Source: Apteryx mantelli (lineage: Eukaryota; Chordata; Aves; Apterygiformes; Apterygidae). Taken from it: 64,000 nt of DNA. Below, one piece after another: positions 1 through 13,000 of this stretch (position 1 is its first letter; each line of letters begins with the position of its first letter). Under the pieces are notes generated by a model, which saw only the letters and a list, made by a program, of their open reading frames with translations, was not told where the DNA came from and searched no databases. The position numbers and the translations under genes are program-made. The stretch lies in the NCBI RefSeq assembly GCF_036417845.1, contig NC_089984.1:29795447-29859446 (forward strand). The letters are read 5' to 3'.

Positions 1-259
1 TTGCACCCCATAGCGCTTCCCTTCCCAGCCCTGCAACTCATGCTCAAGTCACCTTGGGCCAACCAACCTCACCGGCAAGGATCCTGGCTCTGCAGATGCC
101 CAGTGCCTGTGACTAGCCGAGCTCCTTCCACCAGTGGCCTCTCACACAAACAGCCCTTCACGCTTGGAGATGGCGAGCACTGCTCCACTTGAATGGGGTT
201 ATTGCTTCTCGGGACGGAGGAGGAGAGAGCAAACCGATGCTGCCTCCCTCCTCCCCCCT

Positions 260-510
260 GCCCCAGCCCCCACCCTTCCAAAATAAACAGGCCTGGGAAA
301 TAATAGTCAATGTGAAAGGAATTAAAAAGGCTTGTGTGTGTGCGGGTGTGTGTGAGTCCTGCCAGGTTAATACTGCTGCCTATTCGCCTGACAGCTCCAA
401 GATTGATTACCCGCCTCAGCGCTCTTTATAACTTGATCAGTCGAATTAATCTCTGGCTGCGGGCCCATCTGATGCCAGGCATCACAAATTTAATTTGGAG
501 GTGTACGGGA
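260..510. promoter_or_regulatory. Enhancer-like AT-rich island 1 (TLX1-side intergenic)
   Basis: This is a low-CpG, homeodomain-rich stretch amid GC-rich DNA. It includes AAATAATAGTCAATGTGAAA, CAAGATTGATTACC, TCGAATTAATCTC and CACAAATTTAATTTGG. No frame resembles a protein. The look is that of a deeply conserved non-coding element near a developmental homeobox gene. Conservation itself was not tested. Confidence 0.45.
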
Positions 511-714
511 TCTTTTATTCCTCCCTCCCTCCGCCAGCCCCATCCCCGTCCCTTTCCTTTTCTTCTCCGCTTGCAAGCACGCGCGGACGCGAGACTCCTG
601 CTGCCGGAGGGATGACCTGGGCTGTCAAAGCTTTGCTGGGGCTGCAGGGAATAACATCATCAGGTAAATCCATGCTACACGCAGGGAAAAAAAAAAAAAA
701 AGCAGGAGGCCAAA

Positions 715-905
715 GCAGACACTAAGTAAGACATATTAATGTACTAAAGACTTAATGAAGTTTGGGGGGGGGGGGGGCGGAGTGGTGGGGATGGAGGGGA
801 AAGTGCTTACTTTATTAGTTTATGGCCGATTAATGGGAACGGTCATTACAATGATGGAGATGGATTGCTCCCATCAAACACAACCACCATCTCCTTTTGG
901 AAGGT
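715..905. promoter_or_regulatory. Enhancer-like island 2
   Basis: TAAT-type words are clustered (GACATATTAATGTACTAAAG, GACTTAATGAAG, TTTATTAGTTTATGG, CCGATTAATGGG, CATTACAATGATGG). They are split by a 15-base G run at about 763-777. No coding signal is present. It is called on composition and motif density only. Confidence 0.4.
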
Positions 906-1789
906 AGAGGGGTGCCCGGCACGAGCTCCGTGGAAGATCTGTCTGCTTGGCTGGGCCTGGGCCGGGAGGACGAGGGGCTCAGGGAGGTCTGTGAGGGTGT
1001 GGGTGGGTTTTCGAAGGATGCCAGGAGCTGGAGACTGAGTGAATGGGGGCTCCAGGGTGGGGAATGAGGGGTCAGTGCTTCAGAGAGGGGTCCTGCAGAG
1101 AGATCCCAGCTTCCAAATAGGAAGGAAAGGAGGGAAGCAGGCAAGAAAGCAAACCCCTTGTCAGCAGGTGTCAAGGCAGCCTGGAGGCAACCTTGGGTCC
1201 CAAAGACGCATTTGGCTTCCAGGTCCAGAGGGAGAGCATGTTGGGCATGTTACATCCAGGTTGCAGCCCAGGAGGGGACAGTACAGACAAATGTACCGAC
1301 TGGGAGCTCGGGGTCTGCTCCCCAGGTGGTAAGTGATGGGATAAGGCCAGGCTTGCCGCTGGCCACACAACTCACCCGAACCAGGCTGGTTCTCCTGGGG
1401 AAAAAGGGCTCCCGACCCCACCATGGACACAGGCTCAGCACCCAGCTCGGCAGCCTCTGTCCACACCGTCTGCCCTTGCTGGCCCCAAGAAGCAGCTGAG
1501 ATCCTTCCCAGAGGGGCCCAATCCTATGTGCCCAGCGTGCCTGCGGGATCCACCAGCGGCCAGCGTGGAGCGGCAGGAAGGTGGTGGCCATGAGGCACTG
1601 GGTGTTGGGAGCTTCGCGGGCTCCCAATGCCCCCAGCACCCTGCAGCTCTCACCCACCCCCCGCGCCATCCCGGCTCTGCTCCAAGCTGCCCGCAAGTGA
1701 GGACTTCAGGACTGGGCGTGGACCAGGAGGTAGAAATCACTTCAGTTCACACCAGAACACTGTTAAATACCTGCTCAAACCCCGGGTGC

Positions 1790-2000
1790 CCTGTGGCGAT
1801 GACCCAGCGGTCCCTAGGCACCTCATGATAATCAGAATTATCCAATAACTCTCCAGCCGCTAATTGGTAGTTACCCTTTAAATCCCTGGGGCAGGGTAGT
1901 AATTCTTATCCACCGCAAGCCAGGCTACCGAATGCCATTTACTAGGGCCAAGGGAATAAATGCAGCAGGGAAACACTTATATCCACACAACTGCCTTTAA
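1790..2000. promoter_or_regulatory. Enhancer-like island 3
   Basis: Contains CATGATAATCAGAATTATCC (paired GATAA-type words), CCGCTAATTGGTAGTTACCC, GTAGTAATTCTTATCC and GGGAATAAATGCAG within about 200 bp, flanked by GC-rich DNA. No open frame of interest. Confidence 0.4.
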
Positions 2001-3054
2001 TTCCTCCTGTACTGTGTTTGCAGCCTCTCACATTTGCCTCCCACCAAAAGTTTACACCAACCATGAGAGGATTTTTTTTTTGCCTTTTGCTTTTAATGAC
2101 CAAAATATTCAACGTGGGGAGAGGAGTCAGGAAACAGGAGAGAGCATCTTGGACGCTTGTGCAAACTTTGCTATTTGACTGAGAAGCCAAGATCTGGTAA
2201 GCTCCACGTATGGGGGAAAGAAGAGACAAAAGGAGACACATCTCTTGCCTTTCCTTGGCTGCCAGGGTCCCGGGGTGCAGCTGGGACCTGCCCCGGCAGC
2301 ATCGCACCCTGTCCGCCCAGGCATTAGTGGGGCAGGGGCCCACAAGGCCAGGGCAGCAGAGGTGAAAATGCATTTGCCAAAATCCTTGGAAGAAGCAAAT
2401 GTGGCATCCCAGGTGGCTGCTTTCCCTATAGCCTCACCTGCGGGGTTCCCGGCTACTCTCACCTCACCAGGGAGCTCCAGCCTCGGGACCCCAGCTCTGC
2501 CCCAGCCTGCTGCTGCACAGCATCGGCTGCAGGGAAATGGGCTCTTCTCCTGCTTCCCATAACTCTGTTATCACGAACCATGACCTTTCTGTGTACGGCT
2601 GGGGGCAGCTTGTTGAACACTGTGGCCTGGGGGCCCACTGAGCAGTGGGAGATTTGCTTTACTGCACAACCTTGACCTTACAGTTAATACACAGGAGCGA
2701 TGCAGGGGACTCGCTCTCAGTCCTTCTCCAGCCGTTTTCCCCTGAGGCACAGATGGGCAGGAGAGATGGGGACGTGGAGTCCCTGTCCAGCCTCACCTCG
2801 CGGCAGGACTGTCCCCAGCCCTGGATGGGATTCCCCACCTCCCCGGGGCTGGTCCCAGGGTTGCACAGGTCATGGGGAGGGAGTGCTCCCTGTGTCCTCC
2901 CCAACCTCCCGGACCATAGGTCTGGGGCTGATCCCCTTCATCCCACCACCAGTGTGCATTACCTGGTGGTCCAGGTAGATTCCCACCCAGCCGCTGGACA
3001 GGCACGGGCCCCTGCCCTGCCAGCACCACCACTCTTCTGCATCCACCTGGGCTC

Positions 3055-3160
3055 GCAGCCTTTCATCATTCCTGAGTGATGAATAACAATCCTAATGAAT
3101 GGAGGGAAATTGGATTAGCACTGAACTCCCATGTGCTTAAACTGTGCCTGATTAAACCCC
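3055..3160. promoter_or_regulatory. Enhancer-like island 4
   Basis: A short AT-rich patch with TAAT cores and a bicoid/Otx-type GGATTA (AATAACAATCCTAATGAATG; AATTGGATTAGCAC; CCTGATTAAACC). Non-coding. Homeodomain input is inferred from the motifs only. Confidence 0.35.
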
Positions 3161-3424
3161 CATCTGTGCAGGGGAAGACCAAGCCTCCCCAGCACTCCAA
3201 AGCAAGGGAGCTGGCAACACTTGTGCACAACCTCACCTGCAGCCTGTTAGGACATTTCAAGTGCTTAGGTGTGTTTTCCCCCTCTTCCCCAGCAAAGAAC
3301 CCCCTGAAGGCTGAACTGGAAAGTCTGGTGCTGGCTTTCTCTTGCATCAGGCATCCCTCAGTCTGCTGACCTGTTCCCAGTGGATAATTTTGCAGCTGAA
3401 AGAGGGAAACAAGTTGCAAGAGAC

Positions 3425-3560
3425 TTAACATCATCCTTGGGCTCTGCCACTGGGTCCCTGCCTCAACTGGGAAAAATCAAGCCCATCCTCCGTGCCTCAG
3501 TTTCCCCATCTGACTGATATGAGCAACAGCTTCTTAAATGTTAAGACTGTATTTTCTGTA
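3425..3560 (+). repeat. Possible very old MIR-like SINE remnant
   Basis: GGGCTCTGCCACTGGGTCCC followed about 45 bp later by GTGCCTCAGTTTCCCCATCT follows the order of a MIR/CORE-type SINE (CTCTGCCAC then CCTCAGTTTCC). The rest is too diverged to align by eye. Confidence 0.35.
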
Positions 3561-3849
3561 AAACAGAGACTGTCTCCTGCTAGGAATTTGCCCAGCAACA
3601 GGAAAAGCTCTTTGGCAACATGTTTCTATTCTCCACTGTTCTCCACTAGGCATATTATTAATAATGTCTTTTCTGGAGAGACCTGGAGAACAGGAAAATG
3701 GGGCAAGACAATTGAACAGACAGTAAGGAGAGATCATCCACTGTTCAGAGCGCGTCCTCAGCAGGAAAATTCTTCTAGATGTTTTGGTCTGATTTCCTGA
3801 AGACATGAGGTTTATATGATAACGCTGTCTGTCTAGTTTTCACTCTTGT

Positions 3850-3945
3850 TTTTGAGCCCATTGGCCAATTCCAACACCATTTGACAGCGGGTAAACAAAT
3901 ATATTAAGTTCTGATCTCTTTAATGAAAACAGGCAACTAGCTGGA
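3850..3945. promoter_or_regulatory. AT-rich patch with CCAAT palindrome and forkhead-like site
   Basis: A perfect palindrome ATTGGCCAAT (3,860-3,869) is followed by GGGTAAACAAATATATTAAG, which contains the forkhead core GTAAACA. No gene start is evident nearby, so an enhancer is more likely than a promoter. Confidence 0.3.
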
Positions 3946-3999
3946 GGAAAGAGGACCCTGTTAGAGCCTCTCCTCTTCCTCCTCCCAAGGAAGCTACAA

Positions 4000-6900
4000 C
4001 ATAAGCTCAGTGCTTCTGCAGACAGCAGAGAGTTTATCTGGGCTCCCTACTGGATGGTTCATGGTCCAAAACATCACCCGCTGAGAGTTCTCCCCTCAAC
4101 GGGGTGGATCCTTCTGGTCTGGACAGAAGCCACCTCTGCCTTTCTTGGGGACTTCTCATAGACTCCTTAAGCAGCCTGGGGGCACCAACGGGGCTGATGG
4201 ATCACAGATCAGGGGCAAGAAAACCTGCCAAGACCAAGGCAGCAACTAGTGATTTTAAGGCTAGGAGAGAACCTGGGATCTTCTGCTCTAGCCTCTGAAA
4301 TAACTCAGGCTATGTAATTTCTGCAAAACTCCAAACCCTGAGACCAAGAATTTGTGTTTGCTTAAAGCATCTCTATGAGAAAAAACACATGGAAGAGGAC
4401 CTCATTTTGCTCTGCAGGCAACAAGAGCAGGCTAAGCCACCTCTTCTCTTGGTGGACAGGCTTATTCCAGCCTCCCTTCACTGTTAAAACAATTGGAAAA
4501 CAATTAGGACCTATTTTTAAGTTGTTTTTCTTTGGTTTTAAATACAGTGTCTGGATTCATGAACTCCAAAAGTCATTTTATTTGGCCTTGAAATCCCACC
4601 TGTGGCTCTTCACACCATGACCCAGCACCCCAGGACAGACAGGTCCTTGGCTCCAGCCAGTGCCACCCCATCTTCCCTAGCCACCACACACACGGGCACA
4701 AGGGTTTGGTGCATCAGCAGCCTTGCCAAGAGCCACTTCGGATCAGCACTACCCAGGGTTTGGCTCCCGTACTGCTTTGGCATTCATTTTCTCTCACACT
4801 CATACAAGACGAGGCTGCAACATCTGCTGAACAGGCATTGGTATGTAATGAAACATAGTTGTTGCTCTGATTGACAGTCCAGCAATCCTGCTTCACAGAC
4901 TTCTTGGAAAGGCTGAGGAGCAAAAGAGAAACCCAACCACCACCCCTGGACTGCTTTTCCTGGTTTCTCTGCATAGAAATGAGTTGGTGCCATACCCAGA
5001 GATGGTATGGTCGGTCCACGTTTGCCCCGGGCTCCATCAGGTTGGAGAAAAGAACTATTGTCTTTGCATCTCATTGGAGTTTAGCCACTAATGCCGATTT
5101 AATTGCCTGGCTTGTTTGCTGCAGGGTCCTGAGCAGGCAGGTGTGGAGCCGACGTTGTCAGTTTTTCAGCATGGCTGTCATCCGCAAGTCAAGGCCAAGG
5201 CCAGCACCATGGGAGGTGACCAAGAGCTGCCCTGTGGCACTGGGGGGTCACCACATCCCCAGAGTGCCAGCATGGGACAGGCAGGCACCCCAGGACAGGG
5301 GGATAGTCACCACTGCCCCTAGACAAGCTGACATTGTGGTCCAGCACAGCAGTTAGACAGCAGCTTGAAAGCCCCCACGCTGCTCAGTTTACATCCCTAG
5401 CAAAAAAGCTTTCCAGTTCAAGACAAGACTGCCACTGAAGATCCCTCACAGGTAAGGGGAGCTCAGGCTCTGTAACACTCAGGATCTGTCCAAACACTCA
5501 GGGTGCTGCCCTAGACCTAAGTCACATTCCAGCTGGGGTCTCTGCTCCCCAGCAGGCTCACCCTGGAGCTGGGACTATCCATCTCAGACCACAATGCCAG
5601 CTGCACTCCTGCAAAACATCTGTATTTCACCTACACCAGAGATGACTTCCAGCAGTAGAGGGAGGCTGATAACATCCTGGGAAGAAAGAGGAGCTTGCAA
5701 AGCTCTGGTGCCCTCTCTGCTCACTACCATTGGGGCACAGGCCGTGTTTGGTAATACACAAACAAGCTCTAGCCATGGGACCTGCAAAGAGAGACACCTA
5801 AATGCACCTTTCTGAGGGGCTGACTGCCCAAAGCAGCAGTAACACAAGAGCATTTCCTCCAGCCACCACACCGAAATTGCACCAAGATGAGTAGCCTTCC
5901 CAAATTATTCCTAGCCAGCTGATCTCATCTGCAAATGAACTGGTAACTCACAGCTCATTTCTCAGTGATGCACTGGTTGTTTGCTCCCTTGGTCTCCAGT
6001 CCAATGAGCAGCTGTGCTAGAATTGAGATGACAACCTGGGGCTGGGAGACGGTCTCCAAGCCCCCATCCCATATGTCCCCCCTGCATGAACTACGTGAGA
6101 CTTTCTAAGCAATAGGACCAACACAAATTATCCAGAAAACTATTCCAGAGAATGGAAATCCATTTGCCGGTGGATTGAACACACCAGCCAGACCTGACCC
6201 CAACAGTGGACTGGAAGGGACTTTGTGCAGGCTCCTGCCCTGACACAGGACCAACTTTGCTTGCCCAGTGAGGATCCATCCTTTTTCAGCAAATGAGCTA
6301 GAAAGATTGTTACAGATCTGCCTGGTCCATCCCACATCCCCCAGCACAGCCAATGGCCCATGTCACCCCTTACTCACATGCATCTACCCTGCTCCTATGG
6401 GTCTCCAAGTGATGGAGGCCCCATGCTCACCTGGGATGGCGTGGCAGGGCACCAAGCTTTTCTGGACGATGGAAAACCTGTCTTAGCATCTCACCTGGCC
6501 CTCTCCAGGCTCAGGACCCTGAAGGTGAGGCCCACCCTTCCCCCTCTCCCCCCATCCAAGGCCAAGCAACTTCAGCTGTTCCTCACAGGCCACATTTCCT
6601 AGGTGCTCTTCTTGGATGTCCCCAGCTAGCCCATGTCTCTCAGGGACCTTGCCGAAAGATGGAGACAGTGTTATAGCCAGAGCCCCCCCACGGGAAGCAA
6701 ACACCACATAAGCCCTCCCCTTAGAGACTGGCTCATGCAAAGGTTGCAAAGCCCCTGGTCCATTCTATCCATGAGCCTTGCCACTGTGCCAGTTTAAACC
6801 TCTAAAATCTAAATCCCCTTGAGGACTGCGCTGTGAAAACCCCGACCCAGCCTGCTCGCAGACACTCCCCAACATGCTTTGCCTGCCAGCTTCGCGCAGT

Positions 6901-9780
6901 CCCCCAGAGCGAGGGTGGCGGGGAGCCCTTGCTAATGCACCCAGCAGGGAAGGGCTGTGTGTGCCAACGGCTCTTCAACCGTAATGAAAGTCTCAGGTAT
7001 CCCAGCCCAGCCAAATCACCTCCTACACACGCAGCGCAGCACTGGAGTAGCAATAAAAGTGTCAGGGACATCTCCTCGTGCATCACCAGACTGCAGCGTT
7101 TCAGGAGCGGCCTGCGCAGAGGTTAATTATTGCTTCCCTCTCTTCCCCTCTCGCTCCCAGTTTAAGATGGATCTGACTGTCAGGAGGGGTGACAGATGAA
7201 GACAAAGCACAGGTACGGCTCCCATGAACTCTGCGCCCGCCTGTATCATCCTAGAGCAGCTGGGAGCATGTGGAGTGGAGCTGGGGGGAGGTAAAGGGGG
7301 GGCGGTGAGCTGAGAAAGCATAGCGCTGGAATAGATCTGCTGTGTGGGGACTTCTGGTCGCTGAACTAGGAGAAGCAAAATTACAGCTCCTTTTGCTATG
7401 GGAGCTGGATTTTGCTATGGGAGATGGATTTTTTTTTTTCCCTTGTTTCTAAATGGTGGAAGGGACCGTCCCTGGTAGGATGAAGTCTCATGACTTTGTG
7501 ATCTTGGTAGAGGTCTTTTGCCAAAACATCAAGGATTTAGGTTGAACAGGAGAAAGGGAGCACATGGTTATAGAAGTAGTCTTCTCCATGGAGGTGTCAT
7601 CACTGCAAGCATAGACATGTATTCGGGCATCTCCCCCTTGAGATTTAATGCAATAAAACCTGGGATCAGGGTCCCAGCCCTGCAACCCTCACAGGTCTCA
7701 CGTCCTGCTTTGTAGAGCAGTTTCCAGGTTGAACAGTACTCGAGTCCTTCAAGCAGAAGGAGTTTGAGGCACGGTTATGAGCAGTTCCCAGCAGACAGAC
7801 AGCTCTGAGCAGCCCTCTTGCATGCACAGGATAATTTGTCCTCAACTTTCCTCACTGAACAGTGGCTTTCATAACCTCATTATTGCCATTATAACCTTGC
7901 TTTGACTGCTGGAGCTGGAAGGACAGGAGATGACAGTGATCTTTTACTTGGTTTCCCATGACCAGTCCCTTATTCCAGAGATTATCAGATTCATTGGCCT
8001 GTTTCAATCATCTTTGACAGAGGCCTCCGCAACTTTGTCCTTCCAGTGAGTAGAGGACCAGATCCATTGCCCAGGAGATGCTCAGCCCTGCTGTTCCCAA
8101 CAGGGAGAGAAGACAGCTGCCCTGGAAGTGACTTCTCTCCATTTTCCATCCAGATGGGAAAAACTACTGGAGCACACACCAAAAAAATCAGTTCCTGTGC
8201 AGCAGACATGGTTCTCCTATGAAAAACCAGCTGCTTTGCCTCCAAGGCTGTTTTCCGTAGTTAAGGGATGCTCTGACAGGGCAACGTGTGCCCTGCTGTT
8301 GCCGCAGTGCTGCTGGTTTTTGCCACCACCGCCCCCTCTCCCCCCTGCGCAGGAATTCCCCGGGCCACGGGAGCAGGGGCCGGCCTTTTCCGCTCCAGGA
8401 CAGTCTGGAGCAGTTCGTCAGGAAGATGGATTTGCGCCTCTTCCCCTGGAGCTTGCAGAGGAGCTGGCCGCAATCTGGTTTAGCTCTCGCCTGTGCGGAG
8501 GGGCTGCCGAGACACCGCTCGGCATCCATCTTCACAGGGGCCGCGGGCTGGGAACAGTGGCCCTGGGGGATGTGCCAGCTCCTCAGGGGCACAGCAGCAC
8601 CCACGTCGTCCCCAAAACCAGACTGTCCCCCAAGAACACCACCCGACACACACTCCCAAGGGAAAAATGGGCTCGGAGAGCTCTGCAGCAAGTGGGGGCT
8701 GGTGTCAGCCCTCCTTAAAGTCCACTCTACGGGGGAAAGGGGCCTGCAGGGCCAATGCAGGAGGAATGCCAGTACTTAAGGTTTTCCTCTCCATGGAAAG
8801 CCTTTCATGGATAAACCCAATGGAAAGGTCTGACTTGAGCCGTTCCCAAACCGCATTTCCTTTCCAGGCTTTCCGGCCATTTCCGCCTTGTTTGATGCCA
8901 TTTAGCTGCAGTTGCTGAAGGAAACATCACTTCAAATTAAACCAAAGGGGAGCATTTTAGCTGGACAACTTTGAAGTAGGAGTTTTTTGATAAAAGCCTA
9001 TATTTCCTCCCCCACTTGATTTTTTTTCCTCCCATCTCTCCAAATAGTGAGTTTTGGCATGGCTGCTCCCACACAGTCAAGGAAAGGGCTGTGACTCCCA
9101 CCTAGGGGCGGCTTCCCTCACTTAGCCAAACAGTCCCTCCCCAAGGATGAAGCCATGGTTTTGGTGCAAGCAGCTGAACCCAGGTTCAACCCCTTCTTAG
9201 AGCCCAGCAGCAAGACAGCAGGTTTAAAGCAAAATCATCCCCATGTCTTCTCCCTGCACATCCTTAACAGGTCACCTCCCTGCTGTGGGAAGAGTGCAGA
9301 GCCCAGAAAATATTTCAAAAGACATAAGACAAGTTCCTGGAGGACATCAGCAGCGCAACTATCCCAACCCACTGCCCAGGGAAGGACCAGTCTGTACCTG
9401 CCCCATGTCTTATTCACGGAGATTGCCACATGGCAACCAGGGTAGGATGGCCTCTTTAGGGCCAGAAGTGTCTATTCCCATGGTAGAAGTGAGGCAGAAA
9501 AGAGAAGATACTTTAAAACTGCCACTGAGTTACCACCCTGCCCTCCAAATAGCTCTTGCGACTCCAGTAGGCTCCCATTTCCCAGGCTGGTTTCCAAGCA
9601 GAGAAACCCCAGTATTGGGCAGACTGGGCCATTAGCACACCAAGCAAGGCAGGGCTCTGCCCTGTCCCTGGCAAGCCCAAAGCAGTGTCCTTGGACAGGG
9701 AGTCATCTCTGGCCTCCCCTCCCCAGCCCTGGTCACAGGCAGCATGCAGGCTGCAGACTAGCATGTGCAGGCTGCTCACT
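4000..9780. other. Intergenic stretch, mostly featureless, with two small AT-rich islands
   Basis: No exon, RNA gene or transposon was recognised. Two patches stand out: about 4,470-4,600 (AAAACAATTGGAAAACAATT, an overlapping AACAATT direct repeat) and 5,050-5,115 (CCACTAATGCCGATTTAATT). A TGACAG-type pair (CTGTCAGG; GTGACAGATG) sits at about 7,175-7,198 beside GGTTAATTATTGC. Long open frames at 8.1-8.9 kb are low-complexity and not believed. Confidence 0.35.
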
Positions 9781-9784
9781 GAAG

Positions 9785-10020
9785 AGCTCGGAGCGCATCC
9801 CTCCCCGCGCAGCGGCTAAACGAGCCGAGACAATTAAATGTGCCATTTGATGGCTGCCTGGCAGAGCTGGAGTCTCTCTCTCTCTTTTAATAAAAGGCCT
9901 CTTTCCCAAAGTCGCTCAGGCTGTATGGAGAGCTGCTGCTTGTGAAGCACGAGAGCCCTTCACATTTAATTAAACAGCGCATCCAAACCTGCCTCGCCTC
10001 AGCAGAAGATGCTGAGCTAA
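9785..10020. promoter_or_regulatory. Enhancer-like island 5 with 11-bp inverted repeat
   Basis: AATTAAATGTG (9,832-9,842) and its exact reverse complement CACATTTAATT (9,961-9,971) bracket 118 bp. That interval contains a CT-rich tract, TTTTAATAAAAGG and CCATTTGATGGCTGCC. No coding signal. It resembles a homeodomain-bound conserved element; conservation was not tested. Confidence 0.45.
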
Positions 10021-13000
10021 TGGTGCTGCCAGAGACACCCTAGCTCAACTGCAGCATACTGCTGGCACTGTAGCCCATGTGGGTGAAACGTCTCATGCCC
10101 TTCGGTCCCCCCATCCCCATCTCCAACCCCCATGCCGGGGCTGATGGATGGCAGTCCTCCCCCTGGGTGACCAGGCTCTGAAATGTCATGGCCCAGAGGG
10201 TGCTTAGGCCTTGCTGAGCTGCTTTCCCTTGCAGCGCGGGTCCACTTCTCTAGAGAGGAACTGAGACCCAGCAGCTCATTGCATGCAGACTGCAGAAATC
10301 AGGTTCCTCTGGAGATCTCAGGGATATGAGACAGCCTGCATGGCACAGCCTGTTTCATGCTTTCCCCCATATCTCTCACCCCGTCCCTCTGTCCAGAGAG
10401 GGACAACTTTGTCAGAGACCATGGTGGCAGATGGCCATCCCTTCACATCCCTGACCTGAGTCTGCAAAAGCACCAAGGCCAACCTGCAGCCAGGCCCCCT
10501 TGCCACCCCACCACAGCCCAGCGCTCTTCCGCCCAGAGCAGCTCCCGAGCCCCACACGCAGCCAGCACTGGCTTCCGCCTGTCGCCAGCTCTGGTCCTTG
10601 TCAGGGCGAAGAGGGGAAATGCCCTGCTCTTGCCCATGGCAGATAAGAAAGATGGATAAGGGTGGGGGCAGAGGGGAGGTCCTGCACTTGGGTAGCTTTT
10701 TGGAGGAGTACTTGCTTTGCCAAGACCTGCAGCATTTAACCCTTCCTTCCCCAAGGCCAGGGCAAGCTGGCTGTGGGAGAGTTGAGCTTGGGACTCATTC
10801 TGAGGCCAGAGGACACCATCCTAACATACTCAGTGCTTTAAGGCCCTCTCCTCACGTTTAAAGTGAGCCCTGTTGAGCTGGATTTAGCAATACACTTCTG
10901 GCCTCTCCATCCACCAGAGCTGCCTGTCCTCCCTCCTGAAAACGCTGGTCATGAAACTGCTGCTCCCATCTGACAAGCACAGCAGCCCAGTGGCTCCCTG
11001 CCACCCCTGGCACACAGACCCACCCAAAATGAGTGAGACCACCAGATGATCATCTAAGAGCTTTCTCAGCCTGACCAGATGAAGGGTGAGGATCATGGCA
11101 TGGACCAAGCAGGACAGACCCAGAGGTGGCTGCTAGAGAGGAACAGGACTGAACGACAATGGGTGAGCATGGGCCCGCAACTTCACAAACCATCTTCTCA
11201 TGCTCTTTTGCTATCAGCTCCAGCTTGCAACAGCAGCTCTTGTGGCCTTGTTTCATGCCAGGGAAGGATAAAGGGCTGAAGCTGGTGGTTTTCTATGTAC
11301 AAACACAGAGGGTTCAATCAAACCTGTGGCTGTACCCATAGGACACCCCAGACGAGGGATCCAAGTCCCCTGTGGTCCCACTCGCCCTTGCCAAGATGCA
11401 GCAGCAGCTTTTTATGCATTTTTCCATCCTACCTGAGCTCTCCTGGAAGAGGACTGGCACATGGCCTTGGCCAGAGGCTGGACAGCTGCCCTGTCCTCCC
11501 ACCACGTACAGCAACAGGCAGCTGCAAAGAAGAAAGGATGGATGGGAATAGGAGACTTGGGTCTGGCACTGCTTCCCCCATCTCCTCCCAGCTGTGGCTG
11601 GAAGAGGAAGGTTGTAACCAGAGGAGAGCTCAGTCCATGTTTTGGAGGTGGACGCCCAGCCAGATTATATTTCAGGATGGTCACTAGCATCCAAATATTG
11701 CTGTGCCTAAAGGGCTGCCCCATGTCCCTTGCCCCCTGCATCCCATGCTCCCAAACCAGCAGAGCCCAGGCAGAGGGTCTGGCTCTGCAGCTGGGGCAGC
11801 TGCTGACTGGTGTGAGCACTCTCTAACCCACGGAGGCTCAGGATCTGCTCTGCAGAGGCCCCATCACTCACACTTTGAGGCCTGCCAAGCCAAAGGCGCA
11901 GTAATTGCAAGCCAGATACCCCCCACTTCCGAAACAGTGCGCTCCGGCAGGGACCAGGCACAGAGGTTCCCATTTCCGCCTGCCTCCGGCTGTTACAGAG
12001 CAGAGAAGTGACAGAGAGCAGCCCCAGGGCAGAGAACACTGCGAGGAGAGACAGCAACCAGCTCCCCGGCTCACTGATAAGACAGGTCCCTGCTGAGCAC
12101 CTCCTTTCTTCAGAGATAACCCACCCCAGGTGTCAGGAGTGACTGAAGCCAGCACTCTCCAGAGGGCTACCTGTGCTCTCCACAGCCTCAAGGAGCAGGG
12201 TCATGCTCAGACACAGGTTATTTTCCTGCTCCAGCTCAGCCTTCCTCTTCCTGTCCCCCCAGCGCTTCCCAGGAGGGAAGGACCCCAGCCCCACACCTAT
12301 CTCCAGCCCCCAGCGCGGAGGGAAATGCCAGGTCTGAGAGGAGCTGTGCTGGATGCAGGAACTAGACCCAGGACATAAGCTCACCACAATGCCAGGGGAG
12401 GGACCTCCAAGGTCAAAACCAAGTGAAGGATGCCTGAGCCACCTCCAGCACTCACAGCCCTGGCTTTAGCAGCCAAATCAGGGGAAGGGCATTTACTGTG
12501 CACAGCAAAACAGTCCTTCCTTCTTAGCCCTACCTTAAACCCATGAGACACCATCCTGGCACCCTCCAGCCCCGCAGTCTCATCTCGTTGACACCCAGTT
12601 CAGACACTGTAGAGCTCCATCCTCACCATCCAAGCCAACAGACAAACACGCAAGCTGAGATGTAACCAGAGCATCTCCACGGACCACTAGGCCAGGTCCT
12701 TTCCCCAGCTGAGCACGGTGAAAGCCAAGAACCACCTGCACTGCAAGGTTATCCCTGCTCCTTCATGTCAAGGACTGTGCTGGCCTTTCAGCCCTCCTCA
12801 AGCTGATGCCCACCAGCCACTCCTGGATAGTCAGGTCAAAGGGACAGGCTAGACAGCATGTCCCTCCACTAGCATCACCAGATCTAGGTTCAATGTCCCA
12901 CTCACAACCTTTGAAGCAGACACGCAGTATCATGTCAACAGTCCTTGGGCTTTTAAAGCCCCATGAGGCAATGGGGATTTTAACAAAAACAGCACAAGAA

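Noticed and set aside
684-702. 15-base A run as a possible retrocopy tail
   Set aside because: No gene-like sequence precedes it and no flanking duplication is visible.
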